DNA of 64,000 nucleotides from Microthyrium microscopicum (lineage: Eukaryota > Ascomycota > Dothideomycetes > Microthyriales > Microthyriaceae): contig MU004237.1 of assembly GCA_010405405.1 (NCBI GenBank), positions 1,003,345 to 1,067,344 of the forward strand, read 5' to 3'. The notes below the pieces were generated by a model. The model was not told where the DNA came from and ran no database searches. It saw only the letters and a list, made by a program, of their open reading frames with translations. Position 1 is the first letter of the stretch. Every line of letters begins with the position of its first letter. Below are positions 1 to 11,004 of this stretch, in pieces. The position numbers were made by a program, and so were the translations under genes.

Positions 1-2718
1 GAGCGATATAAATTCTTCGACTGGCTTGGCAATTCGCACTGGAAAGAAGCACAAAATTTTCATAACAACATGAGGAAGTATCGTGAACCAGAAACATGCT
101 CTTGGATCTTAAAGGACCAGAGCTGGAAAGATTGGGTTGGGTGTAAAACTCGATGTCTTTGGTAAGTCACCCGAACGAACGGAATGTTCTACGCACCCCA
201 AATACCCCAAATGTAACCATGTAAACTTGGAAGTGCCGTTTTTTACATGTTTTATGACAGGATCAGAGGTATGAAAACTATAAGCTTACAAGTGCTAGGA
301 TATACGGCATTCCAGGATCAGGGAAGTCTGTTCTAGCATCCTACGCAGTAGATGAAGCAAAGACTTTTCCTACCACTATCGGGGATTGCTCTGTCTATTA
401 CTACTGCTACTATGGTCATGCCCAGGATGAAGTAGGTCCTTTTCTCCGAGCCATCATTATTCAGCTATGTGGAAAAACTGGCCTTGATATCAATACATGT
501 CTCAAAACACTTTGCGGTGCATGGAATCACAACATCGAGCCTACCACAGACATTTTGCTGTCTGGCTTGGCAGAGATTTTGAGATCGCTACCTGTCATCT
601 ACGTGATCTTGGACGCTTTGGACGAAAGCCAAAATTCGCAAAATCTCGTAGCATTACTGCATGTGCTCGCAACTGAGGCGAGATTCATAACACTTCATAT
701 TCTGGTTACAAGTCGGCAAGAACGGAGAATTGAGGCTGGAATCACAAGGATAGACAAGTGTTCTAAGATTTCCATGGAGAATCCTCTTTTAGAAGAAGAT
801 ATTCGATGCTGTGTCAAATCCAAGCTACAATCTATTCTGCAATTTGAACAATGGCCGGTACAACTGCTGAAGGAGGTTGAAGAGATAGTTCCGCGAGAAG
901 CAAGAGGAATGTGAGTTTTAGACCCCAAGAGATTATCGACCGGACAGACTGGTCGATAAGATACATGGCGCACTCCCATCAAGTGCGATGGCTACCATCT
1001 GCTACGCTCTATAACGGAGGGTTCTATTTCCCCTAAATGCGTAGAATCATGGATTCTCCATCGAATGCGCTAGGAAGTAAAGCACTTATTCGTTATAGAG
1101 TGCGATGGGAGCACCCTATTGATGGGAGCGCAATCCAGTCTGTCAGCCGGTTGATTGACATGATTTTGCGTTCAAACTAATGTTCTAGCCTTCTAGGTTT
1201 CAATGGGCAGTTTGTCAAATTGAGGAGTTGAAAAGAATCGTGCCTGAACAAGAGGCCGTCTCGAGGGCACTTTCAAACCTTCCTAAGGATTTGAATTTAA
1301 CTTATCGCAGGGTCCTAGACCGGATTGAAGACTCCGATTTGATATTTGTCAAGCATGCCATGATGTGGATCATTCATGAACAGGCGGTTCAAGAAAATTG
1401 CACTCGGGAGCTAAGCCTTACGAGTGAACGATTGTTGGACCAGATTCGTGCGAGCATGAGCAATATTCGCCCCGACTTAGTGGATCGTTACTATAGCTTA
1501 TTAGACCTTCACGATCTATGTGGCTGTCTAATCCGGACCGGAAACAACAGTGTCGCGGAAGTTTCGTTCTCGCATTACACAGTGTATGAGTATCTCAGGA
1601 CGGCTCCTTTTGGTGAAGAACCAAACCTTGGATACTCTTTCAGCAGTCCGTCAGTGATTGCAATCCCATTGAAGATTGCCCTCTTTGATGTTATGAATCC
1701 AAAAGCATTTTCCGACATAAATCTTAGCACTCGGAGACCGACGGTTGATACCATGAGCTGTATGGAATATTTCAGACTTTTTGCAATTCACAGCATCAAT
1801 CATGAGGATGAGATAATAGGCAACGATGAGGAGTTGATGGGTCTCTGGCCTACAATACTGGACCCTTCGAAACCGTATTTTAAAGAGTTGTATGCTATCA
1901 TTCCAAGCATATCCTCTGGAGATTCGCCGCTGGAACAGCTGTGTTTGGGGGCCGGAACTATGATCGAGGAGGACTGGCGCAGTCTCGCACGGGTCGATAT
2001 GCAAAACGCTGATCCTGAGGCAATGCAGCTGCTGTGTATCATACTGCTAACCAATGGCTGCCTCGCTGAAAGATTCTTGGCCAAACACTCAGATTCGTAT
2101 CAAAGACTGCTCAAGATACATTTCAAGGCTCAGCTACGCATAGGAGAACGAGAGCATAAATCATTTGGCTTCTTCTCTCAAGACTTTGTTGGAACAATAT
2201 TTGAGTACCTTATGATTGGTTACCACAGTTGCGATCCTGTACTGGAATGGCTTCTCCATTTTGATCATACTACAGTCGACCTTGATCTGTCAATGATGCT
2301 GTTACTTTCACGGCCGTTCTCTGCCAAACGCCATCGATCGCGTCCAAGACCCAGTCTACTCAATAACTTGATATCAAAAGGGGCCAATGTTAATGTAGAC
2401 ACGTATTTTATGACACCGTTGCAGCTAGCATCATACAATGGCGATGACATGTCGGTAGAAGTTTTGATTGCGGCGCGGGCAGATCCGAATGCACTTCATA
2501 ATCAGCATGGGGTGCTTGAAAAGGAGAAGATAGAAACCGCGGAGCCGATCGGCGATAATAGTCCACTACGTTTGCTTCGAATGGGCCATGAGTATCACAA
2601 GGACCAAATCGGCAGACCGTGTGTACGTGAGAGCTACGGATCCTTCTTCATGCACAACAAAACGAGGGAATTATTGATAAAGGCAGGGGGCCGTGATTTT
2701 ACTCGGATGAGTACTTAG
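1..2718 (+). CDS. NACHT-domain STAND (NLR-like) protein with C-terminal ankyrin-like repeats, 5'-truncated by window edge
   Basis: Fungal STAND NTPase of the NACHT class; such proteins act as regulated ATP/GTP switches in non-self recognition and programmed cell death. Exons as I read them: <1-161, 299-910, 1197-2718. The joins keep frame: the first gives W-I-Y then the P-loop GIPGSGKS (306-329), and the second gives R-G-M then F-Q-W, the usual NACHT winged-helix entry. A Walker B-like VIYVILDALDES lies at about 594-629. The last third carries about two degenerate ankyrin units (near 2360-2500, with TPLQLASYNGD). The first codons (FFDWLG, CSWILKD) are the usual lead-in to the P-loop in this family, so an N-terminal effector domain should lie left of the window. 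The second intron is 286 bases, far longer than others here, because it contains a palindromic repeat. The ligand and effector are unknown. Confidence 0.85.
911..1196 (+). repeat. Palindromic MITE-like repeat filling intron 2 of the NACHT gene
   Basis: The intron runs from GTGAGT (911) to TTCTAG (1196). Inside it, a left arm with ACCGGACAGACTGG (939-952), GCGCACTCCCATCAA (about 968-982) and CGCTCTATAACG (1005-1016) is mirrored by a right arm with CGTTATAGAGTG (1091-1102), TTGATGGGAGCGC (1119-1131) and CCAGTCTGTCAGCCGG (1135-1150). The motif CTCCCATCAAGTGCGATGG links it to the hairpin array near 52.5-53.0 kb and to copies near 39.4 and 51.2 kb. No protein is encoded. It looks like a short non-autonomous inverted-repeat element now tolerated as intron sequence. 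Confidence 0.7.
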
Positions 2719-3191
2719 TAAACTTAGTCTCTACCACACAAACAACCGAACTATCTCATGAGTTATCACAGACCAAATTACAACCACCTAGACTGAGCGT
2801 ATTGACCGGCCTGGTGAATGTAGGAGAAAGACTAGTAGATGTTTGCACTAGAGATACACCATCGTTTTTGTTTCTTGATATAGCAACACGAAATCGCTAT
2901 CTAACATTTGGTACTAACTCTCACGTCCATAACGGCATCCCATTCAAGGATATCTATTTCAAATTTTGTCTCACACTATTATACATGATTTTTATCTTTG
3001 ATAGTCTACGCAGTTGATGGGAAAAGTCGTATTTTGTTAATTGCGGAGTACATGGAATCCGCGCTGACGGTGCCTGATCTTGCGATCTCTGTGTTTAAGA
3101 GAGCGTGCATGATTATCACATTTGGAGAGATAATGTTCGCTCTCAATGGAAATTGTCACCATGGTGAAGTCAAAGTAGTGGCTGTCAATCT
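2719..3191. other. Intergenic, convergent 3' ends
   Basis: About 470 bases between the stop of the NACHT gene and the stop of the RTC5-like gene on the other strand. Only short ORFs without recognisable motifs are present. I see no RNA gene or repeat. It probably holds the two 3' UTRs. Confidence 0.6.
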
Positions 3192-5001
3192 CTAAGTCGT
3201 TGGCCATGTACCCAAAACAAGCAATTCAATCCTCTGTATAAGAAATTCAACCTTGCGATGGTTCCCACAACCCAGGGAGCCTCGAGTAACAGTTCCAACT
3301 GCGTCTAGTGACAGTGTAGACACTACGCCTGCTCCAGTCTCCACACGTATTGCCCAATTAACCGTTCCTTCGGCTCCCGTCCGATCCATTGATCCTCGTC
3401 CAACCTCGCTTGAGCATTGTAGAGGCTCAAGCGCAAATATAATACTCTCTGGAAGTTCAGTTGTCGTGATATGACTGTCAGCAGACCCCCTTGTTTGGCG
3501 AAGAAAAGCACCACAGACGAAGTCACAGGCACCTTGCGGGCTCTCATCTGCAGAAAATAACCGAGATCCAGAAACCAGAATAAGCATCTCATGCCTACCT
3601 ATCAGTTTTAGCTTATCAATGCCCTCAAGAATGGCACCAAGTTCGCCCGTCAATAAGCTTGCGTTTTGTAATTGATACTGCGACCAAGCATCTAGAGTAT
3701 CTAGGGCGAATAGGATTTGCGCCAGACGAGGGGATGTTAGAAGGCTGGACTGATTGTGCAGGGCGGGTATAAAGGTGGTGATGTTTGAGTACTTTAGCTG
3801 TTGAGAGGCTGAGGGATATCCACGATCGCAATAGTCAGGGCTGAAGACACCTGAGCCCATTGTATTCTTAGGGCTGGAAGTAGCGGGTGGTGCAAGGAAG
3901 AGTTCTAAAAGGCATGGAAAGTATTCAACAGCATGAGGCTACATAAACACTGTCAGCATCCTAGGCTCATCCGCTTTGTGGGATAGCGATACGTACCGCG
4001 ACTTGCTTGAAGAGATAATCGAAATGTTCCCAATTAAAGTCAGACTCGACTTGTGACTTGAAGTGACCTTGGATTGTAGCAAGAATTGACTCTGTTGCTT
4101 TCCTGAGCCCCTGGCTATGCTCAGGAGTGTTTTCGATTTGAAGATCTTGACGGCGAAGTCTCAGTATCATCAAAGATCGCAGGAGAACTTCAATAGTCTT
4201 GAATCTTATACTCCCATCTAGTCTCCTTGAAAAGGAAGATGGAAAGCTACTGGCGGGCGGCAGTGGTGGTGCTCTATAAGGTGTATGGCATGGGTTCGGC
4301 CGCTTCCATCGTTTATCTGCTAGATAGGCCAAAGTGGCTTTCAAATCTTGATCATCTTCTTCTGTTTGAGTGACGGGCTCGTCAGTCATAGTGTTCTTTT
4401 CAATCGCAAGACTTTGAAAGATAATTCGCCGATAGGTATCTTGTTGATTTTCAGCGTCTGGGTGCTTAGCGAAACGCCCAGAGAGCATGACCAGAGCCGT
4501 GCTGAAAACTTGAAAGTTAAGGCGCGGTGCTGTGTCCATGAGATACGGGAAGGAACCGAGGCGAAGAAGTAAACGGTATAAAGAACCGACATCCAGTGAG
4601 AGGATTGGACAATTGTTGGTGATGATCTGACTGAAAACTCTAGTAAACGTCTCTTCAGTCCAATCTAAAGGATGTTTAGACTTTATTCAAGTCTTCTTCA
4701 TCCATGCGAGTAGCATCTACGTACATTTCTCAATATTTTCTGTGTCTTTGGAACAATGTTGGTTAAACAAATGACTGAGATAGACGAACTCCTCATACTG
4801 TAAGCAATCGTAGGCCAAGTACAGCGCAAACTTGCTCTGCAATGATTCTGGCTCGCATCAGCTCGGATATACTTGCAGAACGATACAATTAATCATACCT
4901 TTGCTTGTGAGAGGCTTCATGAAACTTCCTAAGCTCTCTGCATTGCGGAGTCTTTCGCCAGATCGGACCTTGTCAAGTCGTGAAGAAGGAGCTTGGCCCA
5001 T
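3192..5001 (-). CDS. TLDc-domain protein, RTC5-like
   Basis: Four exons on the minus strand: 5001-4899, 4847-4725, 4664-3997, 3938-3192. All phases close and give 546 aa. The start is MGQAPSS, with Gly2 as a plausible N-myristoylation site, as in Rtc5 proteins. Next come KFALYLAYDCLQYEEFVYL and a helical N-terminal half. The C-terminal half resembles a TLDc domain: LILVSGSRLF, then CGAFLRQ, and it ends RIELLVLGTW. In yeast, Rtc5 is a vacuole-associated TLDc protein that promotes V-ATPase disassembly; the name comes from a telomere-capping screen. The assignment rests on motif order rather than strong identity. The TLDc part looks divergent, and an additional small intron or a merely TLDc-related protein is possible. 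Confidence 0.65.
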
Positions 5002-5485
5002 TTCATTATCTGCTCTAAGTCAAAGTGGTTCTTCGACCATGAAACTGTTGGAGTAATCGTGGTGAAGGTGGAAGCCAGCGGGCAGGTAGGCTGGTGGGAC
5101 ATCGAATTGCTAGGCAGCGGTACGAATCCTGCTGGTCAGAATCGAGGATGCGCAATTATAGACCAAACAGGGTTCACCATTGGACCCAAATGGCAGAGAT
5201 ATCTTGTCTTCACTTTGACATCGATTTTCCCAGTCTATACCAGTAAATCGTAAAGTGACTGATTCCGTAGCAGCCATTCAGGATTATTCTGGCACAATGT
5301 TATGGATTCTCAGACGAATATGGGCACGGAATAGACAGAAAATATATTTTGAAATCTTTCCCAACTCCTACCGTAATAAAATGCTCTCTAGCATTCATTT
5401 GCCCCACAAAACTCCGTACTCATACAAATTCCTGCTCTCCATATCCACTTCTACACATCCTTATCCTGCGATCCCCTCATCCATT

Positions 5486-5641
5486 TCAGCTCTTCCCTGC
5501 CTTCACAATTTTTCGACCCTTCTCATCGACCTGTTCGTCGTCTTGCTTGTTGACCTCGAGAAAATGATATAGCACAATGAGTAGAACGCTGGCTGAGCCA
5601 AGGAATAGCGCTAGCGAGTATAGTTGGCTGTCTGTGATCAT
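5486..5641 (-). CDS. OST4: Oligosaccharyltransferase subunit Ost4
   Basis: A 51-residue single-exon protein. It starts MITDSQLYSLALFLG and is almost entirely one membrane helix (about residues 7-29, ending LIVLYHFLEVN), with a short charged cytosolic tail. This is the classic Ost4 mini-protein of the ER oligosaccharyltransferase complex; it stabilises the contact of Stt3 with Ost3/Ost6 during N-glycosylation. The reading frame stays open for another 87 codons upstream, but that part is low-complexity and not conserved, so I place the start at the ATG directly before ITDSQLY. The tail is somewhat longer than the roughly 36 residues of yeast Ost4. It lies between the RTC5-like gene and an SDR, all on the minus strand. 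Confidence 0.9.
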   Translation of the reverse strand: MITDSQLYSLALFLGSASVLLIVLYHFLEVNKQDDEQVDEKGRKIVKAGKS

Positions 5642-6121
5642 ATTGACGGTATTTTCGCGGTGGAAGCTGTTGTAGAGAGAGTTCGAGCGCGTGGAGTATT
5701 TCTGGTGGTTGAGATTCGTTTTCGGTGCGGAAAAATTGGGGAGTCGTTGGAGACTCGTACTGAGTTTATGCGCTTTGTGGTAATTGAGAGCGATATGATA
5801 GTTTTTGGGTGGAGGTGACTTTATGGTTGTTGGAGTTAAGGGGAGGTTGAGGACAAGTCGAAACGTTGCAGGAGCTTCAACTCTCTCTAAGTCTGTGCGC
5901 AATTTTGGGTGTGAACCAATCAGCGGTCGATAACCCCGACGCGCAAGGCTGAGACTGAGAACTTGGACCTTATGATTTTGAATTACAATGCAAAAGTTTC
6001 ACGGAAATTGGAGGAAAGGTGAGTTACTATGAGGGAAATTGCTATTTTGGGTGCGTTTCTTTAAAACATATTCAGCGTTTTAGTGTTTCAACAGCCATTT
6101 CTCGCTCCAAGAAGTTTACGT
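5642..6121. other. Intergenic upstream of OST4
   Basis: About 480 bases between the OST4 start and the SDR stop, both minus strand. It should hold the OST4 promoter and leader and the SDR 3' UTR. I see no repeat or RNA gene. Confidence 0.5.
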
Positions 6122-7080
6122 CTACCATTTCTCAACAGATCTAAAGAGAACAATTAGCTTATAACTATGGTCTGATTAGATATTGAATACGTACGGTCGA
6201 ATGTCAATTTCCCACGTGAAAGCAGACCTAGGTTGAGTATGAAGGTGCCAATAAGCATCAGCAATCTGCACGTTATTAGTCTAGCCATTTCACGAGTATT
6301 TAACAAACTTACTGCTTCCGGGCTGATCAGAGCATCCGGTCCAGCATCTTTTCCTTTCCATGCTCTGGCTCGTTCGGAGTCGATGCCTCCATCAATGATA
6401 GCATGACCAACATGTACGCCTTGAGGACCAAACTCCTTGGCCAGAGAAGAAGAGAGAGCTCGAAGAGCATATTTACCAGTGTTGAAGGCCGATACTTGCG
6501 CGTTGGCTTTGACACTAGCTGTAGCACCAGTGTGGATCAAAGTTGGTGGGTACTTTGACTCCTCCTTCACTCCACGGAGAAGCAGTGCTAGTGATTGTTG
6601 GGAGAATAGGAATCCTCCACGGCTGGCAGTCATTAGCTGAGCTGTCTGCGTGATAGCGTTTATCCTTCTGGAAGTTGCACTCACATGGACACGTCCCAGC
6701 CCTTGCTAATATCCTCCAAAGCAAGCTCCAAGAACGGTTTGCGGACAAAACCACCGCTTGCATTGAAGATCGCTGCCTGAAAACAACAATTAGATGCATC
6801 TTGAGTTAAATAAAGGCGTTCTTACGGCAGCGCCAACGTCATCACCAAACTCCTTCTTCACCTGCGCAAATGCATTGGATACACTTGTTGGATCCGAGAT
6901 ATCCGTGCTAATGCCCAATGCCTTTCCGCCCTTTCCATTGATCTCTTTGACAAGCTCATTGAAGTTGTCTGGATTCCTGGCTAGTAATACCACTGGGTAG
7001 GATTCTGCGAACTTGCGAGCTACAGCCGCACCTGTTCCTGGGCCTACGCCGGCGATGATGGTAATGAGTTTGCTGGCCAT
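6122..7080 (-). CDS. Short-chain dehydrogenase/reductase (classical-size SDR)
   Basis: Five exons: 7080-6826, 6776-6685, 6622-6313, 6265-6195, 6140-6122; the total of 747 nt encodes 248 aa. It starts MASKLITIIAG. The nucleotide-binding turn is GVGPGTGAAV (residues 11-20), followed by FNASGGF after the first splice and the substrate segment YPPTLIHTGATAS. The catalytic Tyr-Lys pair is seen in FNTGKYALRAL in place of a clean YxxxK. The end YWHLHTQPR...VEKW is typical of a widespread fungal SDR subgroup. The substrate is unknown. The last coding exon is only 19 nt. The branch point GCTAATGAC before the third exon supports that acceptor. Confidence 0.85.
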
Positions 7081-7686
7081 TTTCTTGATTTGAGTTGATT
7101 CCGTTTTGTTGCGGATGAATAGTGAATTGATACAGAGATTTTGACAATCGGTTCGTTGATATACAACTTTAAGGGGGATGATGGTTGATGCGTTGATCTT
7201 TGATTTGAAATACCCGCTTGTGATTAGAGTACAGATCCCCCTCTCGGCGGCGGACCAACAGCGACAGGAAGTGAAGATGCGTTTGGATAACGCCATACAT
7301 GTTGTTAATTAGCTCTTTGTACCCAGTAATTCTCTTTGGTATTTTTCAGACAATGCCTTGAATTGAACAACAAAACAGCAGGAGAATTTGGCCAACCAGT
7401 ACTTGCCTAACGTCAAGACTGGGGCAGAATATGCATTGCTGAAGTCGACAAGTTGACAACTTCCAAGGTTGAAAAAAATCCAAAGCTCATTATGTACAAC
7501 GTATGTTATGCAAATAATGGTTAAGCAAAATCAATTAGTCGTGAATTGATAAGTATTATCATGCTATGATACAGTCTATTCTATGATACAGAAGGCAATT
7601 CTTTGGCAAATAACGCTGAAACTGATGCGGATTGGAATATTGCCATACGTTATCAGAACGCCCGGCTAGATATTGAAACGTCATGT
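7081..7686. other. Intergenic between two minus-strand SDR genes
   Basis: About 600 bases that should hold the promoter of the downstream SDR and the 3' UTR of the 7687-8967 gene. AT-rich around 7480-7590. No feature recognised. Confidence 0.5.
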
Positions 7687-8967
7687 TCATTCCTTTTTGA
7701 CTTCACCGTTATGTTCAATGGCTTTTATCCTCTTACTTCGTCTAGATCCAGGTTGAGTACTGCCAGGCTGCGTGTTTCCAGACTCGGTCTTCACATTTGT
7801 ATTGGTAGCATTTTCCTGAGCTTTCTTCTCTTTCGTTCTCCGTATGGCGCTCTCTTTCTCAAGAGATTGGATCGTTTCTTCCGTCGTTTCCCAGAGTCGT
7901 TTTTGCGTTTCTTCGTTATGTACCTCTGGTCGCTGTATTGGTACCACTTGGCACTCCTTGACTAGGAAGCCATCCTTTGCTTGTCCGTGTCCTGCTAGTG
8001 ATGCTTCCGTAACAGCCCACAAGAAACTCTGAGCTCCCTGCTCAGGCGACTTGAGAATAAGCCACCAGAATGGGTAGGTGACAAGGTACAGGAACAGTCC
8101 CCAAAGCGTACCGCGTGTCAGGTATCTCCGCATGCCTGGTGTTCTTGTCCAGCCCGGGTCCACACATAAGACTCTTATATTTGTTGGCAAACCATCTCCT
8201 CGTCCAGTCTCCGTTAGATGCTTCTGCAGCGCCAGACAAAATGTCAATAGTGCGAGTTTTGTGGTGCCGTATATCTTCGATGGCGTGAAATCTTTCATGC
8301 TCAATGTCTTCTTCGTCTTGTTCTCTTTCATTTCGACCTGCGCCAACTCTCCAAGATCACCGCCCATATAGCTTGCACACATGCCCGTGATAACTCGTAC
8401 ATCGCGATCCGCCGGTTGCGCGCGGAGAGCTGGGCTCAGTATGCTCGCCAGGTGGAAGTTTGACAGATAATTGACAGCCATCATACGCTCCGCGCCATCA
8501 ATGCTGCGCTGTATACCAGGCGTGCATTCGTCGCCGCACAGAATCACCAAGTCCAGCCGGCGCGCCGGCTTATTATCGATCCACTTCGTCGCAAACTGCC
8601 GGACCGAATGTAATGATGCAAGATCAACGTGTTCCGCAGAAATCAGCTCGTTGCCAGTGGTTGCGCGTAGGTCTTCGATCCAAGCTGCTTGGAAGGCATC
8701 ATCGAGCGGATGTCGGACAAGAAGGACAAGCTGGCAACCGCGCGTAGCGAGTTCGCGAACTAAGGCTGCGCCAACGCCGCTGGTCCCGCCAGTGACGATG
8801 GCAACTTTGCTGTGGAGGACGCGTTCGCTGGGATTTGTGGCGCCGGCGGTGTAGTTTTTGATGAGGTAGAGGAGACCGAAGACGACGCCGATTTTTAGCA
8901 GTAGAGGAAGATAGGGAATTCCCCCAACACCGACGGTCGCAACGGCTTCTAGTAGGGGGATGGGCAT
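7687..8967 (-). CDS. Membrane-anchored short-chain dehydrogenase
   Basis: Single exon, 426 aa. The start is the ATG giving MPIPLLEAV; the frame stays open upstream but only from a non-ATG codon. A hydrophobic stretch (about residues 13-37, PYLPLLLKIGVVFGLLYLI) suggests an N-terminal membrane anchor. The Rossmann turn is VTGGTSGVGAALV; later come NYLSNF and the active-site motif YGTTK (YxxxK). A second hydrophobic patch (LWGLFLYLVTYPFWWLIL) follows VDPGWTRTPGM. The C-terminus (last 70 residues) is charged and basic, rich in K, E and T, ending SRRSKRIK. It resembles fungal membrane SDRs annotated as blue-light-inducible Bli-4-like, but I cannot confirm orthology. The substrate is unknown; a lipid or sterol is possible. 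Confidence 0.88.
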   Translation of the reverse strand: MPIPLLEAVATVGVGGIPYLPLLLKIGVVFGLLYLIKNYTAGATNPSERVLHSKVAIVTGGTSGVGAALVRELATRGCQLVLLVRHPLDDAFQAAWIEDLRATTGNELISAEHVDLASLHSVRQFATKWIDNKPARRLDLVILCGDECTPGIQRSIDGAERMMAVNYLSNFHLASILSPALRAQPADRDVRVITGMCASYMGGDLGELAQVEMKENKTKKTLSMKDFTPSKIYGTTKLALLTFCLALQKHLTETGRGDGLPTNIRVLCVDPGWTRTPGMRRYLTRGTLWGLFLYLVTYPFWWLILKSPEQGAQSFLWAVTEASLAGHGQAKDGFLVKECQVVPIQRPEVHNEETQKRLWETTEETIQSLEKESAIRRTKEKKAQENATNTNVKTESGNTQPGSTQPGSRRSKRIKAIEHNGEVKKE

Positions 8968-9258
8968 TGCAGACGATGGGGATGAAGAAGGGAGGGAAAG
9001 GGGTGGGAATTGTTGGCGATGGTGATGTTGTTGCGTCAATGCACGCCATAGATTTATCCTGGTTGTTCTTCAGTCACCGGACTGAACTCCATATCCAACT
9101 CCACTCTTCTTTTTATTTTCATACCAAAGACACGTTTTAGGATTTTAAGATCAAATGAATGACTAGAGTTTTGTCTGGTACCCTAGTAGAAAGTTTCGCG
9201 TCGACTGAACGAACTGCTGAGAGCATTTGACCTCACACCATTTCTTCATGAATTCATC

Positions 9259-9935
9259 ATGACCTCGGTGAACATCGAGTTGGAAGATCGCATATGTATG
9301 GAAGAGCCATTCAGGCCCTTCTATAGCATATTTGACCATAAGCCCATTTTAGTCAAGCAGTAAGCTGTAATATCTTCCTGGTACGTTTAATGTCTAACCC
9401 GCAAATAGGCGGAATGATAACGAAGGTTTCATTTTCGCGAGGACTCCTCTTCTGGGAACACTTCTATTTGATAATGTCACATCTGATGCCCGTGATCACT
9501 GTGCCAATGAACGAAGTAAGTACAACCGTATCTAAAGAAATACGACTGACAACCAAAGCTTTCTTATCTTGGCTGAGACTGGGAGTCTATATGGCCGTCG
9601 TCTCAGTCGCTATAGTCATGAGTTTCCATTTGAAAACAAAACCCAGTCAAGCAGAACTTAGAGTGGCACTGCCGTTTGGAATCTTGTTCTGGTTGCTATC
9701 ACTGGCATGTCTGATGTCGGGTTTGGCAAATTATGTGAGAACAGTAATGAGGTATAGCGAGCGGCAAGCAATAGTCCAGTCAGGGTGGAAAACTGAGCTG
9801 GCAGGTCAATCTGGTTCTTGTTTTATCATCGTTGCTAACATGTTACAGGTCTTCACAGTCGTGGCGGTAGCAATAGTGGCAGCCTGTGTGCTTTTTCTGT
9901 CCACCAACGCCTCGAGTAAGTCAAAAAATAGTTAG
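9259..9935 (+). CDS. DUF202-family membrane protein
   Basis: Exons 9259-9359, 9409-9515, 9559-9935, giving 194 aa. Splicing creates the family signature: SDARDHCANERTFLSWLR across the second junction, followed by three membrane helices (about GVYMAVVSVAIVMSF, LPFGILFWLLSLACLMSG and VFTVVAVAIVAACVLFL). DUF202 proteins are small three-helix membrane proteins; related domains occur in yeast VTC subunits, but these stand-alone versions have no firm role. A further intron is likely at 9801-9848: it begins GCAGGT, has a GCTAAC branch point and ends TTACAG. Its 48-base length keeps frame, and removal joins KTEL to VFTVV, which looks more natural (178 aa). The C-terminal few residues are uncertain because a GTAAGT lies just before the stop. 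Confidence 0.8.
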
Positions 9936-10008
9936 TGTACAAATGACAATCATCTTCTATTATGGTACAGTAATCCCGCATTTCTCATTACACATAAGTA
10001 AAACACGA

Positions 10009-11004
10009 CTAGATATCCATGTTCAAAATTGCCCAAGTACCATCATCTTCAGTTGCGAATGTGAGACCGGCATCTTGAAGCTCATCGCCAGCTCTCTTTG
10101 CCACATTGATGGGTAGATTGATTGCCTGAGCAATGACTTCTACATTGAGTCCTTCGTGGCCTTGAGGCTGGGTTTCGAGGAACTTGTACACTTGGCGTGC
10201 GTGTTCACTCACTCTGGCAAGTTTCGGGTTCATGCCAGCGCCACCTGCACCTGCACTATATCCATCATACATTGCCGAGTCACCGCCATTCTGTCCTGCT
10301 GTTGCGCCATTCCCAGCGTTGGGCTCCCCTCTTGTGAGTTGCAGATGGACGAGAGTGGCTTCGAGGAAGTGGTGGGGTATCTCGTTCGGATCGTCGATCT
10401 TTCGCACAAAATTTGCTCCCACATGTCGTTTGTCATTGAAAGCTTTCAATGTACCAAAGACCTTGACGTAATCATCTTGGCTGGGTAGGTTAGGCATCGA
10501 TCCATCCTGAATGCGGTCTTTCTGAGCAGAGTCCGTCCACTTCTTCACTTCCATGACACCCGTCCCGTCGTCGATTGAATAGCGAATATGAGTTTCGAGT
10601 ATGGCTACTTTGCGGACTTGGCCTATGAAAGTGATCTTCTCAATTAGTTATGTCGACGTCTGTAACAGCAAAGTGCATACCGTTTTGAAAGTTTTACCAT
10701 CCATCATGAAATCTGTCTGATTACCCATGTCTTGAGCATCGTTCAACTGCTTAATGGTGATAGGCCGCACGCTTTCGTCTTTGAAGTCTCTAGTCTATTC
10801 AACATTAGATCGCTCGATACGCAGTAGAATAAGTGCTCACTTTTGCCCCGCTTGGACTTGTCTGACTGCCTGGCATGAAGCCTCCTCCACCAGCTCCGCC
10901 TTGGCCTCCATACGAGGTGTTGTTGTACTGATTTCCGCCTCCGTAGCCGTAGTCTAGGAGCGTCAGTTGTCAGTTTTCTTTGGTCAGCAGGAAAACATAC
11001 CCAT
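10009..11004 (-). CDS. RFA2: Replication protein A 32-kDa subunit
   Basis: Exons 11004-11001, 10953-10841, 10794-10681, 10635-10009; 285 aa. The first coding exon is just ATGG. The protein opens with a Gly/Ser/Tyr-rich region (DYGYGGGNQYNN), then the OB-fold core: RPITIKQLNDAQD, ITFIGQVRKVA, YSIDDGTGVMEVKKW. A winged-helix C-terminus follows (VYKFLETQPQGHEGLNVEVIA, ending DDGTWAILNMDI). RPA32 is the middle subunit of the heterotrimeric ssDNA-binding complex in replication, repair and checkpoint signalling; its N-terminal tail is the usual phosphorylation region. It is divergent from DBP10, with 234 bases between the two start codons. Confidence 0.96.

Noticed and set aside
162-260. Shorter first intron of the NACHT gene ending at 260
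   Set aside because: It breaks the frame; the acceptor at 297-298 restores W-I-Y before the P-loop.
5642-5902. Longer Ost4 reading frame
   Set aside because: The upstream 87 codons are Pro/Thr/Asn-rich and Ost4 is always a mini-protein; the frame begins at a non-conserved codon.
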